Shown piece by piece: positions 63,429 to 64,000 of a stretch of DNA of 64,000 nucleotides. Position 1 is the first letter of the stretch; each line of letters opens with the position of its first letter. The DNA is from Strigops habroptila. Lineage: Eukaryota > Chordata > Aves > Psittaciformes > Psittacidae. Position numbers and translations under genes: made by a program. The notes below the pieces were generated by a model. The model worked only from the letters and a program-made list of their open reading frames with translations. It made no database searches and was not told where the DNA came from. The stretch is taken from NCBI RefSeq assembly GCF_004027225.2, contig NC_044298.2, forward strand, positions 558,001-622,000, read 5' to 3'.

Positions 63429-64000
63429 GTGAGGCCAACACAGGCTCCTCAGGTTGCTGCTTTGAGAACCTATATGAAGAGTTTAAGTAAGCTCTGTGTA
63501 TAAATGAAATGTGGAGTTACTACACTCTATATACCATATACCTTTTATAATACATATACCTTTTATAATGGATATAAAAGTTCTGTTCCATAAACTGTTC
63601 CATATAAACTGTTCTGTTCCATATAAACTGTTCCATATACCTTTTATAATACATACAGGGAATGCTATACAGAGAAAAATACCTACATACATGTTTGTGT
63701 GTGAATGCCCTTATCTTTACATAGCAGGGTAAGACAGAAGCTCTTTTGCTGTTTCAGTGGGGTTTTTGCATAATGGGATTCTGCACTTTCCTCTGAAACA
63801 CTTAATGCTATTTGCTGAAGGATGAGAATTTTGTACTCTCTAAACCACTGGTGTGGTTGCTGGATCTGTTTCTGTTCCCCCAGCAGCCCTGATGCCTCTC
63901 CTGTCCTGGTAGAAGTTGTCATGTCTCGTGTTGATCAAGAGTGGTTTATCAGAAGAGGAGGAAGATGATATTTAACATCTTCCATGATTGGACCCTCACA
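63429..64000 (+). other. ASH1L intron, cut by the window edge
   Basis: Begins GTGAGG after phase 1. The next expected exon (Asp-Val-Phe-Met-Thr-Gln) is not present before the edge. It contains the AT-rich repeat. Confidence 0.7.
63531..63660 (+). repeat. AT-rich interleaved minisatellite
   Basis: Repeats of ATACCTTTTATAATACAT and of CTGTTCCATATAAA, three to four copies each, alternating, in the ASH1L intron starting at 63429. Confidence 0.8.

Overview
The window is nuclear DNA from a bird. It holds spliced vertebrate genes with GT-AG introns, and about nineteen short, 3'-end-anchored copies of the avian LINE CR1. One copy still encodes part of the CR1 reverse transcriptase. I cannot name the species. 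The locus matches human 1q22: four genes that can be joined exon by exon from splice signals and protein similarity, with reading phase kept throughout.

Layout. (1) 1-11.6 kb, plus strand: the C-terminal ~1,400 residues of GON4L (chromatin corepressor with PAH repeats and a terminal SANT-like domain); its 5' part lies outside the window. (2) 11.6-15.45 kb, minus strand: complete MSTO1 (Misato, mitochondrial morphology), 14 exons, 566 codons. (3) 15.6-27.6 kb, minus strand: complete DAP3 (mitoribosomal GTPase mS29), 12 coding exons, 397 codons, plus a non-coding first exon. (4) 27.7 kb to the right edge, plus strand: ASH1L (H3K36 methyltransferase), non-coding exon 1, then 15 exons in view covering ~2,464 residues up to just past the post-SET region. 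The bromodomain, PHD and BAH exons lie beyond the window.

Arrangement. GON4L and MSTO1 converge, with poly(A) signals on opposite strands only ~45 bp apart. MSTO1 follows DAP3 head-to-tail with ~140 bp between DAP3's poly(A) signal and the MSTO1 start; that gap holds a perfect NRF-1 palindrome. DAP3 and ASH1L diverge from one CpG island with a strong YY1 motif. Two chromatin genes therefore flank two nuclear genes for mitochondrial proteins.

I found no unknown system. Notable points are a probable U12-type (minor spliceosome) intron in DAP3, a GC-AG intron in ASH1L, a 14-copy 18-residue repeat array in ASH1L, a DAP3 poly(A) signal 3 nt after the stop codon, and a gene order that looks like the state before the primate GON4L/YY1AP1 duplication. 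All exon limits were read by eye; transcription starts and cleavage sites are estimates.
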